A stretch of 64,000 nt of DNA from Amoebidium appalachense (taxonomy: Eukaryota > Ichthyosporea), in assembly GCA_963693365.1 (NCBI GenBank), contig CAVNZM010000007.1, positions 2,852,001 to 2,916,000 of the forward strand, in the 5' to 3' direction. This document shows positions 11,328 through 23,787 of this stretch, in pieces; positions within the stretch are counted from its first letter, which is position 1; every line of letters begins with the position of its first letter. A program made the position numbers and the translations under genes. The notes below the pieces were generated by a model. That model saw only the letters and a list, made by a program, of their open reading frames with translations. It was not told the DNA's origin and searched no databases.

Positions 11328-12638
11328 TCACTCGATCTTCCACCGAAAAACCTGAAAGATACTCCCTCCATCGGCGGTCACGTGTGCCCCCAAAACAACG
11401 AATCGACTGGCGACACTCATGGTCAGCGCGTGCACGACACCATCCAGAAACACGCCATGCTGGCTGACAAGACGCACCACATCGTTAACGCCGACTTCGT
11501 ATATCAGCACATCGCTATCCCCTCTACTGAAACCCAGGCGACCAACATACAATCGGTCGCCCCCGCGGCACAACACCGTCCTCTCGTACATATCCACCCA
11601 ACAAGTACATAACGCACGCTTGGCAAAGTATCGATGTGTGGGCTCGAGGGGTGCCTTTGAACAGAATGCACACCCGACTTCATCACCGCACCAATGAGGT
11701 CTACAAGTCGTCAGCATATCCACTCTGCATTCCCCAAGAAGTCGGCCGTCCCGCAGACCGATCGCGTCCACCACCGCGAGCGTCCCGTCCTCACCTGGCG
11801 CATGATTGTGGTACAGAACACGGATATCGACACTCGACACCGACAACACCCCCATCGCGCCCATCCACCCACCCAGACAGACACTCCAGTTCCGCGCACC
11901 CGTGACCCAATCAACCGACACAACAAACGTCGATCCTCGCTCTCCCCGACACAACACAACAAGTGAGTCGCCCACAGAACACGGATGCTCGGAGACCACA
12001 TGTCGGTCCATCGACCAAAGCGGCAACCCGGGTCCTTTCCCAGCCCCGGCAGTACCGGTCCCATATCCCCGGAGCTGCGGACAGGCCCAGTCACCCAGAT
12101 CTGGGCTGCTGTGGATCAAAAATACCACGACCCCGTGGCGACCGCTGTATCCAACGAGACGCGCACCGGTTACATCGAACGGCAGCAAGACGTCCAGCGC
12201 GAGTATGTCACCCGACGCGGCCCCAACCCGCCTATCCGCGTTTGCACTGCCCGGTGACGCGCGCAGCAACGCTGATTGGCCAACGCCAGGTTCCGCGCGA
12301 TGGCGATTAACCAACGAGATTGTACATTTGCCCCACACAACAAACGTCGGATAATCGACTACCAGCACGACGTACGCTGTGGTCAACTCGCAAAACCGCG
12401 CCAGACCAGCGCTCGCGAAGCCAACGGGGCCCGTCTCAAGGCTCCACCTCTCGACACCCCCAAATGGATTGTAGGCACGGGGTCGGGCTAGGAACACGGA
12501 GGCTCCTTCGACAGGATGGTTGAAAAAGCACAGCGGCACACAACTCGCCCCGGTCGTCGCAAAACGCATCTTGGGGTTCACACGGACAAATCCAACCAAT
12601 GATCGAAACGTCGGGCTCGCGGTCGATGACATCGTCAT
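11328..12638 (-). CDS. Orphan protein, possible beta-propeller
   Basis: 436 residues starting MTMSSTASP; the ATG two codons later is an alternative. The sequence is rich in beta-strand-like segments with repeated W/Y-G-x-hydrophobic patterns, for example VVSVDWVTGARNWSVCLGG and DGTLAVVDAIGLRDGRLLG. These resemble blades of a propeller, but I cannot assign WD40, Kelch or PQQ type. It contains many Cys residues. No transmembrane or signal segment is evident. It runs from the promoter with three 24-bp repeats towards the gene ending at 11023 (convergent). Function unknown. Confidence 0.7.
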   Translation of the reverse strand: MTMSSTASPTFRSLVGFVRVNPKMRFATTGASCVPLCFFNHPVEGASVFLARPRAYNPFGGVERWSLETGPVGFASAGLARFCELTTAYVVLVVDYPTFVVWGKCTISLVNRHRAEPGVGQSALLRASPGSANADRRVGAASGDILALDVLLPFDVTGARLVGYSGRHGVVVFLIHSSPDLGDWACPQLRGYGTGTAGAGKGPGLPLWSMDRHVVSEHPCSVGDSLVVLCRGERGSTFVVSVDWVTGARNWSVCLGGWMGAMGVLSVSSVDIRVLYHNHAPGEDGTLAVVDAIGLRDGRLLGECRVDMLTTCRPHWCGDEVGCAFCSKAPLEPTHRYFAKRALCTCWVDMYERTVLCRGGDRLYVGRLGFSRGDSDVLIYEVGVNDVVRLVSQHGVFLDGVVHALTMSVASRFVVLGAHVTADGGSIFQVFRWKIE

Positions 12639-12647
12639 TTATAATCG

Positions 12648-12712
12648 TCGATGACGCAAGCAGAACAAGACTCGATGACGCAAGCAGAACCAAGACTCGA
12701 TGACGTAGGCAC
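12648..12712 (-). promoter_or_regulatory. 24-bp direct repeats with TGCGTCA motifs
   Basis: The minus strand has TGCTTGCGTCATCGA twice and a third diverged copy (CTACGTCATCGA), spaced by GTCTTGGTTC-like filler, just upstream of the ATG at 12638. TGCGTCA resembles bZIP (CRE/AP-1 type) sites. GATTATAA lies immediately before the ATG. Regulatory function is inferred from position. Confidence 0.5.
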
Positions 12713-12905
12713 CACGACATCGCCGAAAACACCACAAAATATGGCCCGGGTACCATATCAGGAGCGGGCAATTTTTGAATTCTCCCTCCCCGGCCCCGCC
12801 GGGGAAAATTTGAGGTTTTTGGACCTCAAAGAAGTCAAATCCTGCAAAATCCACTACCGGGAGGCCAAAAAGGGTGATTTTACAAAAAAGGAGGGACATA
12901 CATGA
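12651..12905 (+). CDS. Possible small gene or gene remnant
   Basis: 84 codons, starting inside the 24-bp repeats only 12 bases from the divergent start at 12638. The second half (YQERAIFEFSLPGPAGENL onward) has protein-like composition without stops. There is no match to a known family. It lies next to the left limit of the nested host-like block and could be the remnant of a gene interrupted by that insertion. Overlap with a promoter makes the start doubtful. Confidence 0.3.
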   Translation: MTQAEQDSMTQAEPRLDDVGTTTSPKTPQNMARVPYQERAIFEFSLPGPAGENLRFLDLKEVKSCKIHYREAKKGDFTKKEGHT

Positions 12906-13631
12906 AAAAGAGAAAATGGGCGAGTTCAGTGGGCTGCCGATAAGTATATTTCGTGCTGGGCCGGTATACATGCTGCCGTGGTTGTTGCTGTAGACGGCAG
13001 TATGGCATCGCATGTGTCACGTGACCTGCACGTGAATGCGACCATGTGCAGGCACTGAGTCTAGGGGGATTTGTATGTGTGTTTTGGAGCACCGACAAGG
13101 CAGAGCCAGGGTGAGGGATGTGTAAACATGGAGTTTAGGGAGATCGTGCTGCTATTGTAACATGTGCACAAAACAGCCACGTGCACCGGCACACTCCGGT
13201 GTACAGAACAATAATATGCACATGCGTCACTGTAATATCATGTATGCGCATGCCGCACAAGGTTTAGGAGACCACCACAGTATATACTATTTTCTTTTGG
13301 TTGATATCCATGTAGGAATGGTGTGTTGCAGTTGTCATGATCAGCCTGAGGCAGGCACGTGCACTCACTGAATCACTAGAACTCATGAATAAAAAATACA
13401 TTCGCTAAAAACGGCAAGGTAAATTTGGGGCCAAGCTATTATTTCCCCCTTTTAAACGTTTTTTTAGCTCCAAGAACTTCGACGCCAAAATTTCTATATT
13501 TGGCCATCGTATATGATAATGAACACGTGTACTTAAATTAAAGTAGTTATATAAATATGAGCGGCCCGTTACAAATACAGTGACGAAAAACAGTGACCCA
13601 CGAGCAGTTTTTCTTTCTATCCCCCCCCCCC

Positions 13632-13662
<31 letters not shown>

Positions 13663-14997
13663 ACACACACACACCAGACACACACACCACCACCACGGTG
13701 ACCACCACCACCACCACCACCACCACTCACCCCTTAAAAAAACCACACACATACGTGCACGTGTACACACACACACAGAACACCACCACCACCTCCACTG
13801 GACCCCATTTCCTCGTTGTTTTCTTAAGCCTTCAGACCAGTCCTGCACACTGGAGTTAAACAATTGAATTCACCTAGGCTGACATGCATCCACCCCCGCC
13901 TTCCACTTCCCTCCCCCCACCCCCTCCCCCCACCCCCCCCACCCCCACCCCCTCCCCCTCGATGAAGAAGGGCCCCCGTAAGCCTTGGGGGGGGGGGGGG
14001 GGGGGAGGGGGGGGGGAAGGGGGAAGGGGGGAGCTCTTGAGCCTCCGGGTAGGGAAGTGGGGTCCGGGGATCCGGAGAGGGGAGGGGGGGGGGGGGGGGG
14101 GAAGGGGCATATAATATTGGGCCTAGATATCATAGTATGGGGCCCCGGGGGAGGGAGAGGTGGGGGGGGGAGGGGGGGAGGATCCACGGGAAAGACCTTT
14201 AGGTGCATGTTCTTATTTATACCCCCTTCGAATCATCCCCCTCTCCCCCCCCCCCCTCCCCCCTGAGTGCAGGCCGTGACGTAGCTACGATAACCCTGCA
14301 GAAGGCAACAAAAATGTATTAATTACTAGCACTATACATGTGTTCATAGTGCAGCTTGCACCACGTATGATCTCAGCAACTTTAAAGTAGTCACAAAGTT
14401 TAGTTATTTTCATTATTTTCATTGCTCTGAACTCTATTACTCTGAAATGATCACCGTGCATGTGCCGCAAGATAACAACCCTATATGTGTGCAGCTGCTG
14501 CCTGCAGGTTAGACTCGCTGAAAAGACAATTGTCAGTGTGCATCCGACGCTTGCAGCTGCAGCTAGCCTCTGCAACATTAATACTTGCCAAGTGAATGCT
14601 CTTACACTTGATCATCATTCACTCAAAAAACCGAGGACCGACAGATTAAATATTAATGTCGATCCGAATGATCAGCAAGTGTCTATGCGTACTACTATAT
14701 ATACACACACGTAAAATGCGAAGCTATCAGTTACAAGGCACACCTGCTGCACTGGCACACATACACATACACACCGGCAGATCGATGCTGTCAAAATTTA
14801 CTTTCATGTACTTCGTAGGTCCGACACAGGTGCACATGAACACGTACATATGTACAAGCCGCGCACACACCACACCACACATACACACACACACACACAC
14901 ACTCACACACACACACGCACACACGCACACACGCACACACGCACACACGCACGCACGCACGCACACACACACACACACACACGCACGCACGCGCGCG

Positions 14998-15061
<64 letters not shown>

Positions 15062-15387
15062 GACACACACACACACACACACATCACTGGGTGCGCTCGC
15101 TGGGGATTAGTTTTTTGGCACGCTGTTGACTTTATCGTGTGTTTATTATTTGCTATTTATTGGCCAGCGGCCAACATTTAAAAATATACTATATACCTAA
15201 AAATAGATACTGACTACGGCCAGCAGACATTATACACCTTCCAGGACACATTAACACCAATAGTCTAACACACCATACTCTCGATCACAAAGAATTCCTA
15301 ACAAACAGAGAAAAGTGCAAAGGCTCTGTACTATTACTCAGATTCTAAATTTTAATTCTTTACAGTAAACTTCGGAATGAAAGCTAG

Positions 15388-15423
<36 letters not shown>

Positions 15424-15500
15424 CATGACTGTACGAAGAACAGGTATAACTTGAAGCACTACAACACATATGAGATCCGTTACATTGGTGTACATTCCAA
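12906..15500. other. Gene-free region; change from element-like to host-like DNA
   Basis: 12906-13560 is complex sequence with no convincing frame. From about 13620 onward poly-C, poly-G, CA and CAC arrays of host type appear (13621-13670, 13920-14180, 14880-15082, 15389-15420). I found no clear terminal repeat marking the border. Confidence 0.5.
14880..15085. repeat. CA/CG microsatellite
   Basis: (CA)n with CG-containing interruptions and a (GC)n run at about 14993-15006. Confidence 0.95.
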
Positions 15501-15502
15501 TA

Positions 15503-17169
15503 TTAGACACTAGTTTGGCTACTCTGACTACTCTGAGATCCTGATTGGCTGCCTGCAGACTTGCGGCCACGATTACTTTGCTTTCGATCGTGCCATTGCA
15601 GCTGCGTCTCTCCAGCAGGTGGCAACGCCAGGCCCAGCACAGCAGATGCACGAGAAGGGGGTGGGAACTGCCCACCAGCCGAGGGCTGGCCCACATGGCC
15701 CAAGTAAGGATGGGGACCGTGCTGCGGCAGTAGCCCAGGCATGGGGAAGGCAGGGCCGGGCTGAGGCGGCATGATGCCCCACGGTGGGGGCCAGCCATGT
15801 GGGTGGTGCGGGCCTGGATGGGGTGCAGGGGGCATGTGCGGCACATGGCCCTGCTGCATGTCAAGCGCGGGTGCTGGTGGCATGGCATCCTGATTGGCTG
15901 CAACCCAACGTGGGCAGCTCTTGGCCCGATTGGAGCCGGGGCAGCCCTTGCCCTGGCGGCCACACGTCTTGCAGGTCTTGGGGGCTCTCTGGGGTGGCTG
16001 CATAGGAGGGGGCACCGGCAAATCCATCTGCAGGGGCCCCTCAGGGCCAATGTTGCGATGCTTTTTGCCCACTAGCATGGGCAAGGGCCGCTCACGCTGC
16101 GCCCCTGCATCGACACCGTCTGGAACAGGGAGGGGTGGCAAGGGGGCAGGCCGTATGGTTGCTGGCACAGCGTCTGCCCTCTCCTCGCGCATACGCTTGC
16201 GGTGATCTGCCAGGCCCTCGTGTGTGGAGCGCTGTGCATGTGCCGTCTGCCAGGTCTTCCACTTGTCGAAATGCTTCTTGATGTAGGCCGCATCCTTCAT
16301 GTAGATTCCCCCAGCCACAGAGGCAGCCTTGTTGAAGTCTTGGGCCAAAGCCTCGAACAGCTGGCCGTTGGGCTTTGCATGTGCCTTGTAGGTGCCCAGG
16401 AGCAGCGTGCTGAATAGCTTGCGCTCCTGAGGGGTAAGCACCGGAAGGAAGGGGATGGCCACATGTTGCTTCTGCGCCAGGAACTTGTAGTCGCCCCTCA
16501 GTGCAGGGTCCGGCTGTGGTGCACCACGCGCCACCTGGTTGCCCCCCCCCATGGCAGCACCGTCACCCTCCTCGACCTCACAGTCCTCTGGCCCGCCCAT
16601 CACGCCATTGGCTGCAGGCTCGATGTTATCAGACGGAGGTGGGGGTGCGGGCACCGCAACTGGCTCCTGCGCCGGGGCATTGGCCACACAGGAGAGCGGG
16701 GCAAAGTTGAAGTACTCCTCCGGTAGCTTGTAGCAGCCTACGGGTACCCACTGGGGGTCGAGGTGATGGCCGTACAGCATCAGCGCCAGTGCCTCCATGT
16801 CGTCAACAATCCAGGGGCTGTAGTGGGGGGGCCCCGATGCCTGGCCCAGGCGGTTGCGGTAGTGTGCACGCAGGTTGTGGCGGTGGCGCCTATTGGACAT
16901 GGTGGCGTCCAGCAGGCGCAGCGACATGCGTGTGGCCCCAAAGTGGGTGGCCAGGGGGTTGTGCACTGCCCCCTCCACCTCGTTGGTGCCCCGGATGCAG
17001 CGGTAGCGCATGAGCCCATCTGCGTCGGCAGTGGTCTCGTAGTAGAGGGGCAGGCCGGGGGGGTCCGACAGACAGCCATTTTGGGCGTGTTCGAGCAGCG
17101 ACTGTGGGGGCACAAGCAAACATCAGAGAGATGGGTGGGTGGTGGTGGTGGTAGTGTGTGTGTATGTGT

Positions 17170-17216
<47 letters not shown>

Positions 17217-17288
17217 TGGGGTTGCTAAGGAAAAAAACGAGCAGGGAAAGGCAAAAAACAACTGGCTAGGCAGCAAGGGCCGTGCGGG

Positions 17289-17360
<72 letters not shown>

Positions 17361-17945
17361 ATGTTTGGGGGGGGAGGGGGGGGGGGGGGGGGAGGCTAGG
17401 GTGTGCGTGTGTGTGCAGATGAACCAAGGATGACAAATAAGCGAAGAATCTTTTCTGTGGTGGTGGAGTTGTTGGGCGCCTGCAGGGGGAGGGGGGGGGG
17501 GGGATGTTGCCTCGAGTCTTTCAAAGCCATCCTTCTTGAACAGAGGCTTGCCATCCGGTCCGGGCGGCACATCCTTGTAGGTGTTTTTGAACTCCACCAG
17601 CCGCGAGACCAGCGTGTATGGGTCGGGAATAACCCGCCGGATGCGCTCCATGAAGTAGCTCAGGTCGCCGCCCTTGAGCTCGGTTTCAATGTCGATGCCC
17701 TTCTGCTCCAGCACCCCCTGTGAGGCAGGATGCCAATATTAATTTACTACGCACACTGCAATTTGGGTTTGGTAGACTTTGATACCTGCCGTTATTGTAG
17801 GACCCCTCCCCTCCACCCCCCCCATCTTCTCCCCCAACACAAGTAAAAAATGCATGTGGCTATTTCCCCCCACAACCCTACATTATTTCTCTCTAGGCAT
17901 ATGAATAACCCCCACTCTCCTCCCCCCCCTCCCCCCCCCCCCCCC

Positions 17946-17980
<35 letters not shown>

Positions 17981-20679
17981 TTGCCCCCCCTCTCTCTGAG
18001 GCTCAGGCTCTCTCTCTTCCCTCAGAAGTTTTGTCGAAGGTGTGCATGGTTGTGGGTGGAATGGTGAGTGTGTGCTAACGAGTGTATGTGTGTGTGCGCG
18101 TCAGTCACGCATGTTGTTGTTGCCGTTTTTTTTATTTTTATTTTTTATTTTTTATTTTGGGGGGGGGGGGAGGGGGGGGGGGGCACCTTCACATGTCCGT
18201 AATCCTCTTCATTCCACACAAATATTGCCTCGCTGAGTGCGCGTGCGTACTCAGCCCTGCGGGGGTGTGACTTGTACGTGCCGTCCGCCGTGTTTGCAAT
18301 GGAGTGGAAGGCGTCATTCAGCACAGTCTGCCACACCACCTCCCCAGGCGGTGCCTGGCCCAACATGCCCTCTCTGGGAGCTGCCTCGGGTCCCCCTGGG
18401 GCTGCCTCAAGGCCCCCCGGGGCTGCCTGGGGGTCCTGGGGGGGTGCCTGTGGGCCGGCAAGGGGTTGCTGCTGCTCGGCAGGGGGGAGGACTGGCAGGG
18501 GGAGGGGCTGGGTCAGGGACCACCGGCACCTCGGCACCTGGGTCCGGTGGGGGCTGAATGGGCCGTAGCCACTGCAGGTGCACCATCAGCTCAAAGGGCG
18601 GCGGGCCCAGCTCTCCCAGGGTCTTGCCCTTGTCGGGGCCAAAGGGCACCTGCATGGCCGGCGACAGCACCTGATCCACCCGCACCACTGCATGCTTCTT
18701 GCCCACCTTCATGCCCCCCCAGCGCTCCGGCTGCACAGCCAGCACCACCCCGGTGGCTGCTGCAGCATGTGGGCCCCGCCGGGGCACAATCTCAACCCCT
18801 TCACCGAGTGCCTTTGCATGAAGCCGCGCTGCATGTCATAGAGGGAAGCAAAAAACTCAGCCAAAAAGCCACAGCACCAACGTTTTTCTCTTCGCTCCAC
18901 AAAAATCAAATGCATATTCCTTAGCAACCCCCCCTCTCCCCCCCCCCCCCCCCCCCCCCTTCTCCCCTCCCCCCCCCCCCTCTCCCAGTGCCCAGCTTGT
19001 GTGGCACTTGCACGTGTTAACAGTGCTATAGCCCCCCCCCCCCCCCCCCCCCCCCCCCCACCACCACCACCACCACCAATCACCCCCTCCTTTGATAGCC
19101 ACCCGACACCCAGCATAACACAACTGGAACACTGGCCCATGTGGTCAGCCACCCCCCCCCCCCCCCCCCCCCCCCCCCTCCTCCCCCTCCCCTCTCCTCT
19201 GGGGGGCCCACAATCTTTCTATATCTGGCATAAGCACATAAGCACTGGGGCAAAAAGCAGGTGGGATACACACCTGACAGGTTTGGCCTATCGACCACGG
19301 CCGAGTAGACCTGCAGGGACGCATATGCATCAAGGGCAGCGTAGGTGGCCTGCACCTCTGATAGCGGCTCGTGCCAGTTGGAGCATCGAACAAGTGCCGG
19401 CTTGGGCAGCTTCTTGCCTATGACCTGGGCAGTGATGTCGGCCAAGCCCCGGGCCGCAGAGGTGATAGCTGCACGGGCATAGCAGAACCGGCCCAGCTCC
19501 AGATAGCTGGCCACAGGGGTGCCGTAGTCCTTGTTGAGGTGGGCCGAGTCCGTGCCGATCTGCTTGCCCACCTTGATGATGCTGGGGTCCCTAAGCAGCG
19601 CAATCAGCTCGTCCACCAGCCGCGCGGGCGGGCTGTGGTTGGGGCCCATGCGTGCCAAGTGGAAGATGTACACGGCCCGTGCGGTGGCAATCTGCAGCGT
19701 GCAAACCTTGGACCGCGCCTGGCCCACCCGATAGACCCACTCGCAGTCCAGCCCCACCACGCGGTGCTGCTGCCCCTCCAGGTCGGCACGAATGGCCGCT
19801 GTAGCCACCACCGCCCCCTGGCAGTCGGTGTACACCGGCTTAGGGTAGTTGGCCGGCAGCTCCAGCCCAGGCAGACCGTCCGTCACGCTTACCAGCGCAG
19901 CCTCGTTCAGACGGACGGGGCATTTTGGCCGGGCTAGGGTTGGAAACATGCGCTCAACAAACGCCCGGTCTTGGCAGCACCGATCTGTGTAGAAGAAGGC
20001 CGGGCCCTTGCTGTTGAGCGCCGCCGTGGTGGCAGAGATGCGCTGGATCACGGGCTCAATCTCCTGGTGGCTGCAGTCCCGTGTAAATACCTGCGCCCGG
20101 ATCTCTGGGGTGCCGCACTGTGTGAGAGGGCATCTCCGAGCGGCCATGCATGTTCTAGCTTCCCTTACCACATGGCCCTTCACGAGACTTCAGTGCCCAC
20201 ACAATCCTTTCCCCCTCCCTCCCCCCAAACCCATGTGCCCACATACTTTCCCCTCCCTCTCCCCCAAAACCCTTCCCCCCTCCTTCCCCCCAAACCCATG
20301 TGCCCACATACTTTCCCCAGGCCTCCCTTTCCCCCAAAATCTTCCCCCCCCCCCTCCCCCCTAAACCCATGTACCTACAATCCTTCCCCCTTCCTCCCCC
20401 TAAACCCTTGTGATCACAATCCTTTCCCCCTCTCTGCCTTCCCCCCAAACCCATGTGCCCACGATCCTTCCCCACTCCCCCTCCCCCCAAACCATGGGAC
20501 AGCCCTCCATATGGCACCTACTGTCCCCCCCCCCCCCCCCCCCCCCCCCCCCACCCCACCCCGGGCCTCTTGCCCTCTCTACCTTCAACCCCGACGGTGG
20601 TGTCTCCCCCCCCCCCCCCCCCCCCCCCTGCATCCCTTGCAATCACTGGCCCCTACTCCCATTCTGCTTGGCAGAAGCT

Positions 20680-20755
<76 letters not shown>

Positions 20756-20988
20756 ATTCCCCGCCAAAAGAAAGCTCCACCCCAGCCCACCCCAATCTCT
20801 ACCCAGCAAAAACACATACACACATATCTGGAGCTTCCTAGTTTTTGCTCGACAGGGCAAGAATTGTCCCCAAAACCCACATACTACAAACCTCTACTCA
20901 CAGTGTGCCACCTCATTAAATGTGGAGCCTAAGAGATTTAAAGGCCCTAGAGGGGGGAGGAGGGGGGAGGGGGGGGAGGGGGGCGTGT

Positions 20989-21019
<31 letters not shown>

Positions 21020-21453
21020 GGGGGGGCGTGTGTGGGGGGGGGGGGGAGGGGGGAAGGGGGCCTGGGGGAGAGTGGGGGGAGGGGGGAGAAGAGGAGGGAC
21101 CACACACCGCCAAGCTCGTTTACACAAGTCCATAGGCCTCGGTACAGAGGCTCCCCATTGATGCCGGTGAGCTTCCCAATTTGGAAGGTGTGGTCGGCCT
21201 TGAGCACGTTGTTTACGGGCTTGAGCTGCGTGTCCAGGCTCTGGTACTTTGCCGTGCGGTCGCTGAACTCAGTATACACGGCACTCAGGTATTTGCCTGA
21301 ACCCCAAGTACTGTTAGAACTCCACCACCCTCCCATCAGGACCATCCCCCCCATTCCCTCTAGTCCCTCGTGTTCATCTCACCTCTCTGTATTTTCGTAA
21401 GTCTGTATGGCTTTTCCCATCTCAAAAACGCTACACACCCATCTCCGGCCGTT

Positions 21454-21499
<46 letters not shown>

Positions 21500-21685
21500 C
21501 CTCCCGGCGCGCGCAAACCCTCCAAGTCATTGCACCAACTTTCACCTTCTTTCCCCTTTGTGCCCCATCTGCAGTTTGTCCCCTGCACGTCCGTTTGCCC
21601 TTCCCCCCACACCCTCCTGCCACTACTATAATAACCATTAAGTACCGCCACCAAGATCCAGTCTACCACCATGTGCCCCCCCCCC

Positions 21686-21738
<53 letters not shown>

Positions 21739-22017
21739 CTCTCCACCTCCTTTCCCCCAACACACACAGACACACATGCGCACACCCACCATCTAATTTC
21801 AGGCATAACAGTTCTCCACGATTTCCCAAGCACACTCACTGGTACATGGACCGTTATGCTTTCACCCCTCTGATGATCCCTCTGCCCTCCCCCCCCCCCC
21901 CCCCCCCCCCCCCCCCCACCACCACCACCACCACCACCACCACCATGACTGATTGCCACCACCACCACCTAATCCATCACCATGTCCCCCCTCCCCCCCC
22001 CCCCCCCCCCTCCCCCC

Positions 22018-22048
<31 letters not shown>

Positions 22049-23440
22049 ACGGACCCACAAGTACACGCACACTCACAGGCGCACATCCACCACCACACAT
22101 CCACCACCACCATAATAGAAACTTATTGACCACACTTCCAAAACCCATTTCCAAGTCCCCCCCCCCCCTAAAAAAAAAATAAAAAATAATAAAACAAAAC
22201 CCTACCAAGCCAACCCAAAAAATGCCCAAGCACGTGCATACAAAACAATGGGGACCATTTACACACCCAAAATGCAGTGCACACTTGCCTGAAGGCACAT
22301 GTCCAGCGTAACCATTTTTGTCACCAAACGCCGAGAACTTAGCCGCCTGCTCCTCTGGGGGAAGTTCTGTCAGGCGCTGGTCGTGGGGGCGGAAATCGTT
22401 ACGCTTTTTGAGTTCATACTTGGTCCAATGCAGCGCCCTCGAGTAATACAGGAGCCGCTGCTCGTCGTATCGCTGCTTGTGGAGCTCCGAGAGGAGGGTG
22501 GCAAAGGCGTTTGGGCCCACACCTTTGTCTGCCAGTGCACGCAACAATGTTACCACCTTTAGGTCGAGCCCACTGCGGTGGCTAAGGTAGGCCGGAAACT
22601 GATCACGCATGAAGAGTGGAAGGCGTTTAATTGTCTGGGGGTTTGTGCCGGCAAAGTTTTTTTTGCATGTGTCACAAAAGTACCGGGCCGTGATAATGTA
22701 GTAGCAGCTGTCAAAGTCGATAACACGCCGTCCTACGGGGTTGCTCATGAACCCATTGCGAGAAGTACGGTGTGGGTTGGGGTGGTTGTGGGGGTCCACG
22801 TAGTGATCATCGAAGGGGCACGGCACCATGAAACCGGGAGACAACCTTTCCGGAAGCCAGGCAAAACATCTGGGTTTGTAGAAAGGCGCTGGATCGCCCC
22901 CAAATTTAAAGCCTATAATGGGAGGTGGAAGATGCCACCCCACAGGCGTCTTCTCATCTTTGAGACTCTCTTTCACTGTGTGCAGGTGCGACTTGATTGT
23001 TTCGCCCGCCGCGTCAGAAAACTCCTCTCCACCGTCATCCCCGTCCGTATTATCTTCTCCCTCTTCCTCCCCTTCATCCTCGTCTACCCGGTACGCATCT
23101 GCTGCTGCATTTAGCAAAGGTTCCTCGTCGGGTTGCACCTGTATGTCTGGTGGGTGTGGAGCAGGGGCCCGATCCATTTCTCTTGGTAACGAATGGACGC
23201 TACCTGCCTCAACTACACGGGCCCTTATGTCGGCGGCCTTAGATAGAGGGGGCTGTTCGGGTTGTACGTTTACGTTTAGTTCCTGCAAAACAGCTTTGTT
23301 TGCCGTCCCAAAACCTGCAAAGTTCGCTAAAGGCTGAACAAATGCAGCATCTTTTTTTTTTTGCGCCCAGCTCCCTCCCTAGCTCCGCCTGTTTTATGCC
23401 CAGGGCGCTGTGTTGTGCCCTTAGGGCAGCCTGGCTTCAT
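15503..23440 (-). CDS. Large zinc-finger/DDE-like/3'-5' exonuclease protein, seven exons, one frameshift
   Basis: Exons: 23440-22289, 21296-21106, 20117-19274, 18828-18538, 18491-18187, 17717-17511, 17101-15503. All junction phases agree, and the total is one base short of 1,530 codons. The missing base maps to an A11 run at 23352-23362. In order, the product has a basic GGAREGAGRK motif, an acidic stretch (about 119-140), a Cys/His region (CPF near 208, FCDTC 255-259), a DDE-like core (KADHTF with Asp418; YTDRCCQD with Asp493), a DEDDy 3'-5' exonuclease (LDCEW Asp572/Glu574, Asp638, Tyr707-x3-Asp711), an RGTNEVEG block in exon 7, a CKTCGRQGKGC knuckle and a Pro/Gln-rich tail. I associate this order with large fungal and protist proteins of the DUF6729 type, from memory. 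It may be a transposase-like enzyme. Two introns use GC donors. Confidence 0.85.
18492..18537 (-). other. 46-bp micro-intron (inferred)
   Basis: The frame of exon 4 must change to continue into exon 5. Removing GTGCCG...CTGCCAG (46 bases) restores the frame (PDP joined to VLPPAEQ) with a CAG/GTG donor and a TGCCAG acceptor. A sequencing indel is the alternative explanation. Confidence 0.55.
20205..20512. repeat. Intronic C-rich minisatellite
   Basis: Five or six imperfect units of about 45-65 bases, each containing CCCCAAACCCATGTGCCCACA or a near variant. It lies in intron 2 of the large exonuclease-domain gene. Confidence 0.75.
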
Positions 23441-23787
23441 TTTAAACACTTGGGGCCTGGCCCCCTGCCCCCCTAGTGCGACTACGTTACCGCAAACATT
23501 CCCGTATTCCAGTGTGCTCGGCAATGCTGCTCATGGCCTTCCCGGACTGGTTGTGACCAGTAAAGAGCGCGCCAATTCCTGACCGCCGCCTACAGCAGTG
23601 TATGATCTGTTATCCATATTCGGCAAAAGGGGTCTTGCCCAACCAATGGCTTGAATCCTTGTAACTTTGCTTTATCCATATAAGGTTAGCTGAACACCCC
23701 CCCCTCCAATCATACCCCCCCCTTCTCTCTAGTAGTAGCTCCTGGCATGCCGCACCCCCCCAAAATATTATGTGTGTGTAATAGCAA

